A DNA stretch of 64,000 nucleotides from Paenibacillus sediminis (GCF_017873765.1 NZ_JAGGKP010000003.1:62001-126000), one strand, 5' to 3'; positions 45,001 through 53,781 are shown, counted from the first letter of the stretch. The notes: generated by a model not told the origin, from the letters alone. Translations and numbers: made by a program.

Positions 45001-45134
45001 CTATCCTTCCTCCCTGCTTCTCCCAATTTATACCTTTATTATAACAGTCTATTGTTTTGTGAGTATCAATAAACGAATAATCAATGTTACAATGGAAACG
45101 GTTAAACGATGACGATTATGGAGGGATGACAATC

Positions 45135-46109
45135 ATGGCAACACTGCCGCTGCAACGCCGTAATATTCCTGTTAGCCCGCTCGTACTTGGCTGCATGGGT
45201 CTAGGTGGGAGCTGGGATCAAAGTCCAATTACTGCAGATCATATTAAACAAGGTCACGAAGCTGTTGAAGCTGCTCTTTCAATAGGCATCAACATGTTCG
45301 ACCACGCTGATATTTATACACGCGGAAAAGCGGAGCAAGTATTCGGACAAGTGCTGAAGGAAAAACCGAATTTGCGCGATCAAATTTTCATTCAATCCAA
45401 ATGCGGTATTCGCTTCGCAGAAGAAGGCGGTATTCCTGGAAGATATGATTTCTCGGAAGAACATATTGTCCGCAGTGTCGATGGCATTTTAGAGCGATTA
45501 GGTGTGGAATACATAGACTTCCTGCTTCTTCACCGCCCTGATCCGCTCATGGATCCTGAAGAGGTCGCAAGAGCGATCAGCAATGTGAAAAAGGCAGGAA
45601 AAGTCCGTTATTTCGGCGTGTCCAATATGAGCGCTGGACAAATCAACTTACTGGAAACGTACAGCGAGGAGTCATTCATTATTAATCAATTAGAGATGAG
45701 CCTCGCCAAAATCGCTTTTCTCGAAACAGGTGTACACGTGAACCAAGCCGCAGCTAAGGAAGATATTTTTCCAGATGGGACACTAGAATACTGCCGTCTA
45801 GAGAACATTCAAATTCAAGCATGGGGACCGCTCGCGCAAGGGATATTCTCTGGTCGTTCCTTGGATGGAGAGCCCGAATCGGTCGTCAATACAGCGAATT
45901 TAGTGAAACAGCTCGCTGAGCAGAAGCAAACAACGCCTGAATCGATCGTACTCGCATGGCTCATGCGTCATCCTGCAGGCATTCAGCCTGTCATCGGAAC
46001 GGTCAATCCAGATCGTATAAGAGCATGTGCAGACGCTCCTCACATTACGCTGTCTCGTGAAGAATGGTACTCCCTCTATGTAAGCTCGAGAGGCAGAGCG
46101 CTGCCTTAA
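45135..46109 (+). CDS. aldo/keto reductase (YdhF-like)
   Basis: About 324 residues from the ATG at 45135 with GGAGGG upstream; a frame to 45084 has no site. TIM-barrel oxidoreductase using NADPH. The tetrad is visible: Asp and Tyr in FDHADIYTRG, Lys in SKCG and His in LLLHRPDP. C-terminal coenzyme segment is IQPVIGTVNPDRI. It resembles E. coli YdhF; the substrate is unknown. It ends at a terminator that is repeated, in nearly identical form, 7.2 kb downstream. Confidence 0.9.
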   Translation: MATLPLQRRNIPVSPLVLGCMGLGGSWDQSPITADHIKQGHEAVEAALSIGINMFDHADIYTRGKAEQVFGQVLKEKPNLRDQIFIQSKCGIRFAEEGGIPGRYDFSEEHIVRSVDGILERLGVEYIDFLLLHRPDPLMDPEEVARAISNVKKAGKVRYFGVSNMSAGQINLLETYSEESFIINQLEMSLAKIAFLETGVHVNQAAAKEDIFPDGTLEYCRLENIQIQAWGPLAQGIFSGRSLDGEPESVVNTANLVKQLAEQKQTTPESIVLAWLMRHPAGIQPVIGTVNPDRIRACADAPHITLSREEWYSLYVSSRGRALP

Positions 46110-46113
46110 GTTT

Positions 46114-46180
46114 ACATACTTGATACAGCATATGAAGAAGAGAAGACACTTACCGCTTAGGTAAGTGTCTTCTTTGTAAA
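46114..46180 (+). repeat. Direct repeat copy 1 (67 bp), left border of the beta-1,2-glucan island, includes a terminator
   Basis: Begins ACATACTTGATACAGCATAT and ends TTTGTAAA. It matches 53291-53357 at 59 of 67 positions in the same orientation. Within it AGAAGACACTTACC (46141-46154) and GGTAAGTGTCTTCT (46160-46173) form a 14-bp terminator stem. In the other copy an A-T pair of the stem is a G-C pair, so the hairpin is conserved by paired change. Confidence 0.85.
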
Positions 46181-46220
46181 CCCTCTTCCTGGTTCATTTG
46201 GATTAACAACAATAAGGCCG

Positions 46221-47195
46221 TTACAGCTGCCCTACCGAATCCCCTTTGACGAGCGTGACGTAAATCCGCTCATGGTCGACGTCGTCGCCGGCGATCAGCT
46301 TAATCAGCTGTTCAGAGGCCAGCATGCCCCATTTTCTTTTCGAATAATCGATCGTTGCCAGACGCGGCTTGGTATACCCGGACACCTCAATGTTATCGAA
46401 CCCAATCAGGTGAATGTCACGTCCCACCCGGAAATCCGTCGTCGCCAAATAGTCGTACATCCCGATCGCCATCTCATCGTTTAGACAGAAGACGGCTACA
46501 GGACCTGAATATTCCTGAGCGATTCGCTTACCAGCAAGCTCTCCGGCCGATTTGTTAAAATCACCCTCGATCTCGATATACTCGATGTCCGGAATACGGC
46601 CTACCGTCTGTTTGACCGCCTGCAGCCGCTGCCTGGAATCGAACGAGTCCTTCGGCCCCGTTACGACATACAGCTTCCGATGCCCCATTTCGATTAAATA
46701 CTCGGTTGCCAAAGTGGCTCCGGCCTTGTTGTCAAGCAGTACCTGATTCACATTCGGATGGTCCAGATCTCGGTCCATGACAACCAGTTTATGACCGAGA
46801 TCGGCAAATTTGAGCAGCTCTTCGTTGGAGAAGGTGGCATCGAGGATAATGGCCCCGTCGATCATCCGCTGCGGAAGCAGTAGGTGCGACTGCTTACCAC
46901 TGCAAACGATAAGGTCATATCCGCTGCGGTTAACGCCTTCCTTCATACCTTGCAACAGTTCGCCGTAAAAGGCCCCGCTGAAATCGGTCAGAAAAGCACC
47001 GATAATTTTTGTCTCACGCTTCTTTAAATTCCGTGCAGCCGCGTTGGGAACGTAGTTCAGCTCCTTGGCGATGGCCAGTATTTTAGCAGAAGTTTCATCG
47101 GTTACTTTCGGGCTTCCGTTAAGAGCATAAGAGACCGTCGAGATGGAAACGCCAGCTTTTCTAGCAATATCTTTGATACTGACCAAGGCATCCAC
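46221..47195 (-). CDS. LacI-family regulator of beta-1,2-glucooligosaccharide genes
   Basis: 324 residues. Helix-turn-helix SIKDIARKAGVSISTVSYAL and hinge region YVPNAAARNLKKRET, then the sugar-binding core (FLTDFSGAFYGELLQGMKEG, GFDNIEVSGY). ATG at 47195 is close to the Shine-Dalgarno sequence; a TTG three codons later (47186) is a good alternative. It follows the GH94 gene by about 100 bp on the same strand. Three palindromes with core GAAACGTTTC or AAACGTTT before the GH3 gene and the lost importer are its likely sites. Operators differ from the maltose type by G/C instead of A/G flanks. Ligand probably sophorose or its oligomers. Confidence 0.9.
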   Translation of the reverse strand: MDALVSIKDIARKAGVSISTVSYALNGSPKVTDETSAKILAIAKELNYVPNAAARNLKKRETKIIGAFLTDFSGAFYGELLQGMKEGVNRSGYDLIVCSGKQSHLLLPQRMIDGAIILDATFSNEELLKFADLGHKLVVMDRDLDHPNVNQVLLDNKAGATLATEYLIEMGHRKLYVVTGPKDSFDSRQRLQAVKQTVGRIPDIEYIEIEGDFNKSAGELAGKRIAQEYSGPVAVFCLNDEMAIGMYDYLATTDFRVGRDIHLIGFDNIEVSGYTKPRLATIDYSKRKWGMLASEQLIKLIAGDDVDHERIYVTLVKGDSVGQL

Positions 47196-47294
47196 TCCTA
47201 CCTTTCCAATACAATTTATTTTGTTATTAATATACCATAATTGTCTAACAGTTTACGCAGCAGCCCGAGTCTGGCATCCTCCCATGCCGCTCCG

Positions 47295-50200
47295 TTACAT
47301 GTATATATCAATGACGTTACTCATAGACTGGAGAGCCGCTTCGAGCAGCGCTCTGCTGATTCGCAAGCCGCCTTGTCGGTAGCGGTTCGGTACCGTTTGT
47401 GCCGGAACTTCTTCACCGTTCACCGTCACCCGGCTAATCGGTTTGCCGCTAAGATGGTAAACGAATTCGACTGGCCTTCCCATGAACCTGAACTCGAAAT
47501 GCAGGCCGTCCAAATGGGCAGGGAGAACCGGGTCTACGATCAGGTCGCCAGCGTCCTGACGGATACCTAGACAATTAGAGATCAGCTGATTCATATAAAT
47601 TCCTGGACCACTGGAGTAAATTCTCCAGCCTCCTTTGACCTGCACTTTTCCCTGCCGCAGATCTTCAAAATGCTCCTGCGCCTCGTAGCGGTTGTTGAAC
47701 TTACCGTCAGAGCTGCTGAAATACGTATTGCTCTGGCGAAGCTCGGCATTCGGCACAACGTCCTGTAGCCCGATTGGATTGATCATCAGCAAGCCTTGCC
47801 ATGCCTCATCCTGATACCCCAGCTTCGCCATCGCCTCAACGAAGCGGATATGAGCATGCACGTACTGGAGTCCGATCTCCCTTCCGAAGTTGGCAGCCTG
47901 TTCAGCACGCTTAAAGTGGGAACTGACGCCGCCCGCGTAGTTAGCAGGCCTGTTCATCAGCCGGACGCCGTCCGGATAATACAATCGCTCTTTAATCAGA
48001 GCGAAGTGGGCCTCCGCCTGCTCCTTGGTCAGCAGTTCGCTAATCATGCTGCGCGTCATCGGCAGCAAACGATAGCTGATGCCGGTCTTCGTGTCGTCCG
48101 GATGCAGCATCAGTTCTACCTGCTCCGGATCCTCCATATACAAAAATCCGGGAATGACATCCGTCTTCAGCATATATTTACGGAAATCTGCTTGGATGCC
48201 ATACGCCAGCTCCTGCAGTTCATTAGCCATCACCGCATCATAACCCGACAGCGCCGAAGCCAGCTGCCTCATCGCCTGGTAAGTCAAGGCGACCGTCCAG
48301 CTGCTCACCATATACTGCTTCAGTTGGGCATTCGCTGGCTGGAGTGTATCGTCCCAATCACCGTCGCCGTAAGCGGATAGGTGCGTGCCGTGTAGAAAGT
48401 GGTCCTTGATATACTGGATTTCTTTATGGACATGCGCCAGGAGCGCAGGTTTATCTTCCGTGAATTCATACGTGTGCGATTCCATGTACGGCACCGGCTC
48501 CTGCAATATGCTGTAATCCTTCGTCGCATTCAAGTAATCGCTAAGCACTTTGAGCGGCCAGACGATAATGTCGCCATGGCTCTCTCCCGCTTGGATCTTA
48601 TAATACCTGTCGAACATGAACCACTGTGGCCAGTTTCCAGTGTGCTCGTACTGGTGGGCATATACGGTCAGCAGGATGTCGCGTACGACGTCATACTTTT
48701 GGGTCGCCATGAAATACTCGACTGGTCCTTGACACACGTCGCGTGTACCCCAAGCCGCTCCGCCATACTGTTCAAGGCCGTGCGGCACAGAGAAATGAAC
48801 AAGCATATTGTGGGTGTACCACCATGCCAGCGCATTCACTTTGTCCAGTCCGCTTCCATTCTCACCGTTATTCTTACTATTCAAAGAAACCCGGAACCCG
48901 TTCATGACCTTTTCAAAATACTGCCGGTACCGGTTGATTTCCGTTTCCGCGTCTCGTTCAGTGAAAGGCAGTTCCTGGCCGTGGAGCAGACCTTGAACGG
49001 TCAAACTCCACGACTTGCTCGAATCAAGCGCGATCACGGTCAGCGATGCGGCCCCCGGCTCTACGTTGTCCGCCAGCATCCGTTCGTCGCCGACCGTAAA
49101 CTCTGCCCCGGACACCCGCATGCGGTAACGCAAATCCGGGTAGACTGAAGCGCTAAGCGCACGGTCGTCAGCCCGGAACGTAATTGTGTTTCCATCCTGT
49201 TCCATATGGAACGGCAATTCATACTCGTTATTATTCATCGTCACCTGATTCGTGACAAGATAACGGTATGATTTACCGCTCTCCGAGGTCACCTCAAGCG
49301 TTATTTCCGGTGTATCGACCATTGTGTAACTGGTAATCACCAGCGTATCCTCCGGCATTTTGTAGTACCATTTCGCATAATTGAAGCCCATTTCGAACAT
49401 CGACGGCATCGTCAGCAGACGGTAGCTTCCATCCTTTTCGACATAAATCCGCTGCCCGGATGTTTTCATGACGTTCAGAGCATTGCGGGCATTGGTCAGC
49501 ATTTTGTTGTTTGACGTGTTGCCGACGACGAGCTGGGCATTGAACATGCCGTACATATACGAGGTCGACGTCAGCACTTGCTCATTCATCCGGTCATTGC
49601 CCCCGGTCATGATGATATGCCCGTGCGGTCGTTCGACCCGAAGCTCTTTCTCCTTCAGCACGACATGCTCATGCGCCTTAGTAAAGAAAGAAAGCAGCGT
49701 ATCGCCTTCCCGTTCCTCATGATGACGGAACGGGAAGCGCTTCTCGATGTCTTCCCGGGTCATATGCAGCGTCTGCAAAGGCTCACCGATCGCCGCCTTA
49801 AGTTCTGCCTTCGGGATGGAGCGGCTTGCCCGCGGCTGCTGCGCTTCTTCCTGCGTCCAAGCGTCCGCTACCTCTTCCTCATACTCCAGCGACGTTACGG
49901 CGGAAGGATGATTTTCTTTGAACAATCCGTAGAACACAATCCGTGCCGTGCCATCCAGCTGGATGCGTTCGGATTGTAGCGCAGCATAAGCAAATTCATA
50001 TTGGTAGATTTCATTTGCCAACACTGCCTTTGTTAGCTGCTCCGGCTTGTCCGTTTCCTTATAGGAAAGACCAAAAAATTGAAAACCATCGGTTGAATAT
50101 CCGACCGCTCCCGTCAGCGCTCCTTGCTGCAAATATGGAAACTTGCCCTGCTGCGGCTGGTTTTGACGAGAACAAATAACATAGCCTTTTTGTTCATCTT

Positions 50201-50660
50201 CAAACACGTTATGATCTATATATTGAGATAAATACGATTCATTTGAACGCACTGCACCCTTGTCGGCGAGCCCGAGATCCTGCCCGTAAATGACGTCCAC
50301 TTCGACTGGCTGAGCCCCGGAACCGTCCAGCTTCACATCCCAGAACCATATCCCTCGCTCCGTAAGGCGGAAATCCACTTTATAAGAGATGCCCCACACC
50401 GCGCCCTCCCAGGTCAGCGTTTGCTCAGTACAGCTTACACGGCTTGCGGAACGAATGCCGAGTAGCGGCACCGCTTCGATTCCGTCCGATTGATGCAGCC
50501 GCAGGTACAAATTGTTTAACGAGCCGTCGATCGGATTCGTAAGAAGCTGATTAAGCAGCGTATCGCCATAAGTGGCCTCATACAGATCCCCGCTGTTCAG
50601 AAAAGTAAAACGTAAATTCCCTGCTGACAAATGAAGTCTTGTTTCGGCTTTCGTCGTCAT
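47295..50660 (-). CDS. GH94 1,2-beta-oligoglucan phosphorylase (SOGP-type)
   Basis: 1121 residues, much longer than cellobiose phosphorylases (about 800) and close to the Listeria innocua 1,2-beta-oligoglucan phosphorylase. An N-terminal beta-sandwich region precedes the (alpha/alpha)6 barrel; GDGDWDD (765-771) holds the general-acid Asp (D768 by position in the GDW motif). GTRDVCQGP and a C-terminal HFEDLRQGKVQVKGGWRIYS stretch fit GH94. It would convert beta-1,2-glucooligosaccharides and phosphate to alpha-glucose-1-phosphate. It is paired with a GH3 beta-glucosidase and LacI gene exactly as in Listeria (lin1838-lin1840). Sequence is more G/C rich than neighbours outside the repeats. Confidence 0.85.
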   Translation of the reverse strand: MTTKAETRLHLSAGNLRFTFLNSGDLYEATYGDTLLNQLLTNPIDGSLNNLYLRLHQSDGIEAVPLLGIRSASRVSCTEQTLTWEGAVWGISYKVDFRLTERGIWFWDVKLDGSGAQPVEVDVIYGQDLGLADKGAVRSNESYLSQYIDHNVFEDEQKGYVICSRQNQPQQGKFPYLQQGALTGAVGYSTDGFQFFGLSYKETDKPEQLTKAVLANEIYQYEFAYAALQSERIQLDGTARIVFYGLFKENHPSAVTSLEYEEEVADAWTQEEAQQPRASRSIPKAELKAAIGEPLQTLHMTREDIEKRFPFRHHEEREGDTLLSFFTKAHEHVVLKEKELRVERPHGHIIMTGGNDRMNEQVLTSTSYMYGMFNAQLVVGNTSNNKMLTNARNALNVMKTSGQRIYVEKDGSYRLLTMPSMFEMGFNYAKWYYKMPEDTLVITSYTMVDTPEITLEVTSESGKSYRYLVTNQVTMNNNEYELPFHMEQDGNTITFRADDRALSASVYPDLRYRMRVSGAEFTVGDERMLADNVEPGAASLTVIALDSSKSWSLTVQGLLHGQELPFTERDAETEINRYRQYFEKVMNGFRVSLNSKNNGENGSGLDKVNALAWWYTHNMLVHFSVPHGLEQYGGAAWGTRDVCQGPVEYFMATQKYDVVRDILLTVYAHQYEHTGNWPQWFMFDRYYKIQAGESHGDIIVWPLKVLSDYLNATKDYSILQEPVPYMESHTYEFTEDKPALLAHVHKEIQYIKDHFLHGTHLSAYGDGDWDDTLQPANAQLKQYMVSSWTVALTYQAMRQLASALSGYDAVMANELQELAYGIQADFRKYMLKTDVIPGFLYMEDPEQVELMLHPDDTKTGISYRLLPMTRSMISELLTKEQAEAHFALIKERLYYPDGVRLMNRPANYAGGVSSHFKRAEQAANFGREIGLQYVHAHIRFVEAMAKLGYQDEAWQGLLMINPIGLQDVVPNAELRQSNTYFSSSDGKFNNRYEAQEHFEDLRQGKVQVKGGWRIYSSGPGIYMNQLISNCLGIRQDAGDLIVDPVLPAHLDGLHFEFRFMGRPVEFVYHLSGKPISRVTVNGEEVPAQTVPNRYRQGGLRISRALLEAALQSMSNVIDIYM

Positions 50661-50678
50661 GCTACTTCACTCATTTCT

Positions 50679-52844
50679 TTATTTTACTAACCGGAACGGT
50701 AGCTCCACTGTGTCCCGGCTGTTCGGCCCAATGTAGGCAATGAAATCCCCTGCGTCGCTTGCATAGGTATAGTCCGAATGGTAATAACGAAGCTGCGGCT
50801 CGGTAATCGTAAAAGCGACCTCCGTGCTCTCACCCGGCTGCGGCGATATTTTGCGGAACGCTTTCAGCTCTTTGATCGGACGGACGACATCGCCTGCCAG
50901 ATCACGCACATAAAGCTGCACAACTTCCTCTCCGGGCAGATCCCCGGTGTTGCTCACTCGCACAGTAACCGTCAGCGTCTTATCTGCCGTCATCTCTGCC
51001 GCCGACAGCTGCGCGTCTTCGTAAGCGAACGTTGTATAGCTAAGTCCGAATCCGAACGGCAATAGCGGCTCATTCGGAATGTCCAAATACTGCGAAACAT
51101 AGCGCTCCTGAGCATCGGGTGCGTCTTTCGGTCGACCTGTATTAAAGGCGTTATAATACACTGGCACCTGACCGACTGAATAAGGGAACGACATCGTTAG
51201 CCGGCCGGAAGGCATCTCAAACCCGAATAAAAGGTCAGCCACGGCCGCTCCGCCCTCGCTGCCTGGAAACCACGCTTCGAGCACGGCATCCGCCTGATCG
51301 ATAACGCCATGCAAATCAAGCGGTCGTCCGTTAAACAACACGGCCGCCATCGGTTTGTGCAACGGTTTCAATCGCGCAATGAGTTCAAGCTGAGCCTGCG
51401 GCAGCCGGATATCGGCCCGGCTTCCTGCTTCGCCGCTCATATCGGAGTGCTCGCCGAGCGCCAGCACGATGACGTCCGCTTCACGCGCAGCTTCCAGCGC
51501 TTCGTTCCACTGCTCTTCCGTAGCGAATGCTTCGATTCCGCAACCTTCGGCGACAGTCAGCAGAGAAGGCTCTGTTCTCGTCGCCATTGCGTCATATAAC
51601 TGTACCGCTTCTTCCTTCGAACCTTTCCAGGACCACGGTCCGAGAATATCTCCGTTCCTAGTGAACGGACCGATGAGGGCGATCTTTTGTCCCTGCTTAA
51701 GCGGCAGCACGTTGTCGTTCTTTAGCAAAACACAAGATTTTACCGCTAGTTCGCGGGACGTGTCCCGATGATCTGTACAGAACACTATTTCGCGTTCCCG
51801 CTCCGGATTCGCTCCTCGCAGAGGTTGTTCGAATAAGCCGAGTTTTTTCTTCAATTGTAAAATTCGCAGGACTGCTTCGTCGATAAGCGCTTCATCAACA
51901 GCTCCGGACTCCACAAGCGTCTGTAAGTGATGGACATAGGTTGGAGTCATCATTTCGATGTCGACACCGGCCTGTATCGCTTTATAGGCCGCTTCCGCTT
52001 CATCCGCCGCAACACCATGCGGAATCATCTCCTTCACAGCTCCCCAATCCGAGATTAGGACACCGTCAAAACCCCATTCCCCGCGCAACAACCCTCTCAG
52101 CAGCTGTTTATTACCGCTGACCGGAATGCCATTAACCGTGTTAAAAGCCGTCATCACCATTTCGCAGCCCTCATCGAGCGCCGCTTTATACGCTGGCAAA
52201 TAGAACTCCCTCAGCTGCCATTCCGACAGATCCACCGTATTGTAGTCACGTCCGGCTTCCGCAGCGCCATAAGCGGCAAAATGTTTCACACAGGCGGCCA
52301 CTCTGTCCGTCTCCTTCGTCAAATCGCCGCCCTGAAAGCCGCGGACGAACGCGCGGGCGAACAAGCTGTTCAAATACGGATCCTCGCCCGTCGATTCCAT
52401 GACTCTTCCCCAACGGGGATCGCGCACGAGATCCACCATCGGCGCAAACGTAACGTGAACGCCGGACACCGCCGCTTCAGCGGCCGCGATTTGCGCGCTC
52501 TTTTCCGCCAGTTCCAAATCCCAGGAACAGCCAATCGCGAGCGGAACCGGGAAGATCGTTCTATATCCATGAACAATATCCGCCATGACAAGCAGTGGAA
52601 TACCTAGACGATTGCGCTTTAAATAAGCTTGCTGAATGTCAATAACTTGCTTGGCGCCACTCAAACCGAGTATAGAGCCTGCATTTTGCACGTGCTGCTC
52701 TGAAATGCCCATGGATGCCATGGGACCGGTAATCTCTCCTTCGCTCTCCGTCCCTTCAAAGAAAGGCGCAGCCAGCTGCAGCAGCTGGGCGATTTTTTCT
52801 TCCATCGTCATCTGTTGAACCAAGGAAAACAGCTGATGATCCAT
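50679..52844 (-). CDS. GH3 beta-glucosidase, probably sophorose/sophorooligosaccharide-specific
   Basis: 721 residues from the ATG at 52844, which has GAGGGG eight bases upstream; a frame to 52859 does not. Two-domain GH3 with C-terminal fibronectin-III-like domain. Nucleophile D266 in VLISDWGAV, acid/base probably E472 in GEHSDMSGEAGSR, substrate residues in VKHFAAYGA. No signal peptide, so cytosolic. It lies 18 bp before the GH94 gene in an operon whose promoter (52932-52960) is flanked by LacI-type palindromes. By analogy with Listeria Lin1840 it would cut sophorose to glucose. The name rests on context. Confidence 0.87.
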   Translation of the reverse strand: MDHQLFSLVQQMTMEEKIAQLLQLAAPFFEGTESEGEITGPMASMGISEQHVQNAGSILGLSGAKQVIDIQQAYLKRNRLGIPLLVMADIVHGYRTIFPVPLAIGCSWDLELAEKSAQIAAAEAAVSGVHVTFAPMVDLVRDPRWGRVMESTGEDPYLNSLFARAFVRGFQGGDLTKETDRVAACVKHFAAYGAAEAGRDYNTVDLSEWQLREFYLPAYKAALDEGCEMVMTAFNTVNGIPVSGNKQLLRGLLRGEWGFDGVLISDWGAVKEMIPHGVAADEAEAAYKAIQAGVDIEMMTPTYVHHLQTLVESGAVDEALIDEAVLRILQLKKKLGLFEQPLRGANPEREREIVFCTDHRDTSRELAVKSCVLLKNDNVLPLKQGQKIALIGPFTRNGDILGPWSWKGSKEEAVQLYDAMATRTEPSLLTVAEGCGIEAFATEEQWNEALEAAREADVIVLALGEHSDMSGEAGSRADIRLPQAQLELIARLKPLHKPMAAVLFNGRPLDLHGVIDQADAVLEAWFPGSEGGAAVADLLFGFEMPSGRLTMSFPYSVGQVPVYYNAFNTGRPKDAPDAQERYVSQYLDIPNEPLLPFGFGLSYTTFAYEDAQLSAAEMTADKTLTVTVRVSNTGDLPGEEVVQLYVRDLAGDVVRPIKELKAFRKISPQPGESTEVAFTITEPQLRYYHSDYTYASDAGDFIAYIGPNSRDTVELPFRLVK

Positions 52845-52901
52845 GATTACACCCCTCATTTCTAACTGGAAATCTATTTCATTTTTAAATCTCTATTGCT
52901 A

Positions 52902-52917
52902 ATCGAAACGTTTCTAT
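52902..52917 (-). promoter_or_regulatory. LacI-type operator 1 of the GH3-GH94 operon
   Basis: ATCGAAACGTTTCTAT, palindrome with core GAAACGTTTC centred at 52909/52910, lies about 15-30 bp downstream of the -10 box of the GH3 promoter. Confidence 0.6.
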
Positions 52918-52931
52918 TTGAGGTCAATTTG

Positions 52932-52960
52932 ATTGTATTAAATAAAAATCATATCGTCAA
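52932..52960 (-). promoter_or_regulatory. Promoter of the GH3-GH94 operon
   Basis: On the minus strand: TTGACG (plus 52955-52960), 17 bp, TACAAT (plus 52932-52937). Five of six matches in each hexamer. Confidence 0.7.
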
Positions 52961-52978
52961 TCAAGGTAGATAATTTTA

Positions 52979-53004
52979 TGTTAGCGCTTTCTAAACGTTT
53001 CTAA
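52979..53004. promoter_or_regulatory. cre-like site next to LacI-type operator 2
   Basis: TGTTAGCGCTTTCT (52979-52992) matches the cre consensus at 13 of 14 positions. It runs directly into TCTAAACGTTTCTA with core AAACGTTT (52993-53000), the second operator of this divergent region. Confidence 0.5.
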
Positions 53005-53052
53005 TATACAAAATTTCAATAAAAAAAGGCGAATGCGATTACAAAAAAGAAG

Positions 53053-53101
53053 TTGAATGGCGATTACAATTTGTTTTATAATGACATCGAAACGTTTCGA
53101 T
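53053..53101 (+). promoter_or_regulatory. Orphan plus-strand promoter with perfect operator 3
   Basis: TTGAAT (53053-53058), 18 bp, TATAAT (53077-53082), followed at once by the 16-bp perfect palindrome ATCGAAACGTTTCGAT (53086-53101). It points at a permease gene scrap only; no intact gene follows. Confidence 0.7.
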
Positions 53102-53163
53102 GGTCCTACATATTCGCATAGCGGCTAACTTCTCGTCATCTTCGTCATTGGCGACGATGAGCG

Positions 53164-53293
53164 GCCACAGGAAGAGTTTTACCTCGTACTGGCCAACCAT
53201 GATGATTCCAGGCCAGATTACGATGATTCCCGTGTACCTCATCCTGTATTACATGCATCTGACGAATACGATGATCGGAATCGTGCTGCTACA
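53164..53293 (+). pseudogene. Fragment of a carbohydrate ABC transporter permease (MalG-type), frameshifted
   Basis: One frame gives MMIPGQITMIPVYLILYYMH followed by LTNTMIGIVLL, the typical helix and loop of MalG/LacG-type sugar permeases. The preceding part FYLVLA fits the same family but in another frame; removing one A at 53195/53196 joins them as FYLVLATMMIPG. The match stops where the second 67-bp repeat begins (53291). Only about 40 codons remain. In Listeria the SOGP locus includes a sophorooligosaccharide importer; this is probably its residue. Confidence 0.7.
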
Positions 53294-53357
53294 TACTTGA
53301 TCTAGCATATGAAGAAGAGAAGGCACTTACCTACTAGGTAAGTGCCTTATTTGTAAA
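53291..53357 (+). repeat. Direct repeat copy 2 (67 bp), right border of the island, includes a terminator
   Basis: Begins ACATACTTGATCTAGCATAT and ends TTTGTAAA; 59 of 67 positions equal copy 1 (46114-46180). The stem AGGCACTTACC (53321-53331) with GGTAAGTGCCT (53337-53347) should terminate the minus-strand HxlR gene. Confidence 0.85.
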
Positions 53358-53371
53358 TAACAGCTCAGCAA

Positions 53372-53743
53372 CTAAGCAGAGCTCTCTTTAATTTGCTCGA
53401 TCCGTTTCTTGCCCCAATCATACATCATTTCAATAATCGGCAGCAGTGTCATGCCAAGCTCTGTCATCGAATACTCGACACGCGGAGGCACGTCAGGAAT
53501 GACTTCCCTATGAATAATACCGTCCTCCATCAACTCTTTTAGCTGATTCGTGAGCATTTTGTGAGTGATCTTAGGGAACAACCGCTGCAGCTCACTAAAC
53601 CGATGAGTCCCTTCCACACCAAGGTGCCATAAAATAACAACCTTCCACTTCCCGCTAATAATGGACAGAGTGAGCTCCTTTTCACAGTTGAAATCACCAT
53701 TTTTAATTTTCTCGTGTATTTCCTTACGTAATGTATCTGCCAT
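53372..53743 (-). CDS. HxlR-family transcriptional regulator
   Basis: 123 residues, winged helix-turn-helix of the HxlR/YodB group. C20 in [18 protein letters not shown] is the conserved Cys that senses quinones, diamide or other electrophiles in YodB/HypR-type members. DNA-binding part is [20 protein letters not shown] (about 48-67). ATG start with AAGGAG about 14 bases upstream, rather far. It is divergent from a DJ-1/PfpI gene, its probable target. Confidence 0.92.
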   Translation of the reverse strand: MADTLRKEIHEKIKNGDFNCEKELTLSIISGKWKVVILWHLGVEGTHRFSELQRLFPKITHKMLTNQLKELMEDGIIHREVIPDVPPRVEYSMTELGMTLLPIIEMMYDWGKKRIEQIKESSA

Positions 53744-53781
53744 AGCCGTATAATCAGCTCCTTAAATCATAGGTTACTTTT

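Noticed and set aside
46181..53290. Transposon or prophage origin of the island
   Set aside because: No transposase, integrase, phage gene or tRNA end is present; the borders are terminator copies, not typical short target duplications.
53039..53300. Short frames on both strands over the orphan promoter and repeat
   Set aside because: The minus-strand frame crosses promoter elements; the plus-strand ATG at 53100 is inside the operator palindrome and has no ribosome site. Only the permease-like part is meaningful, and it is broken.
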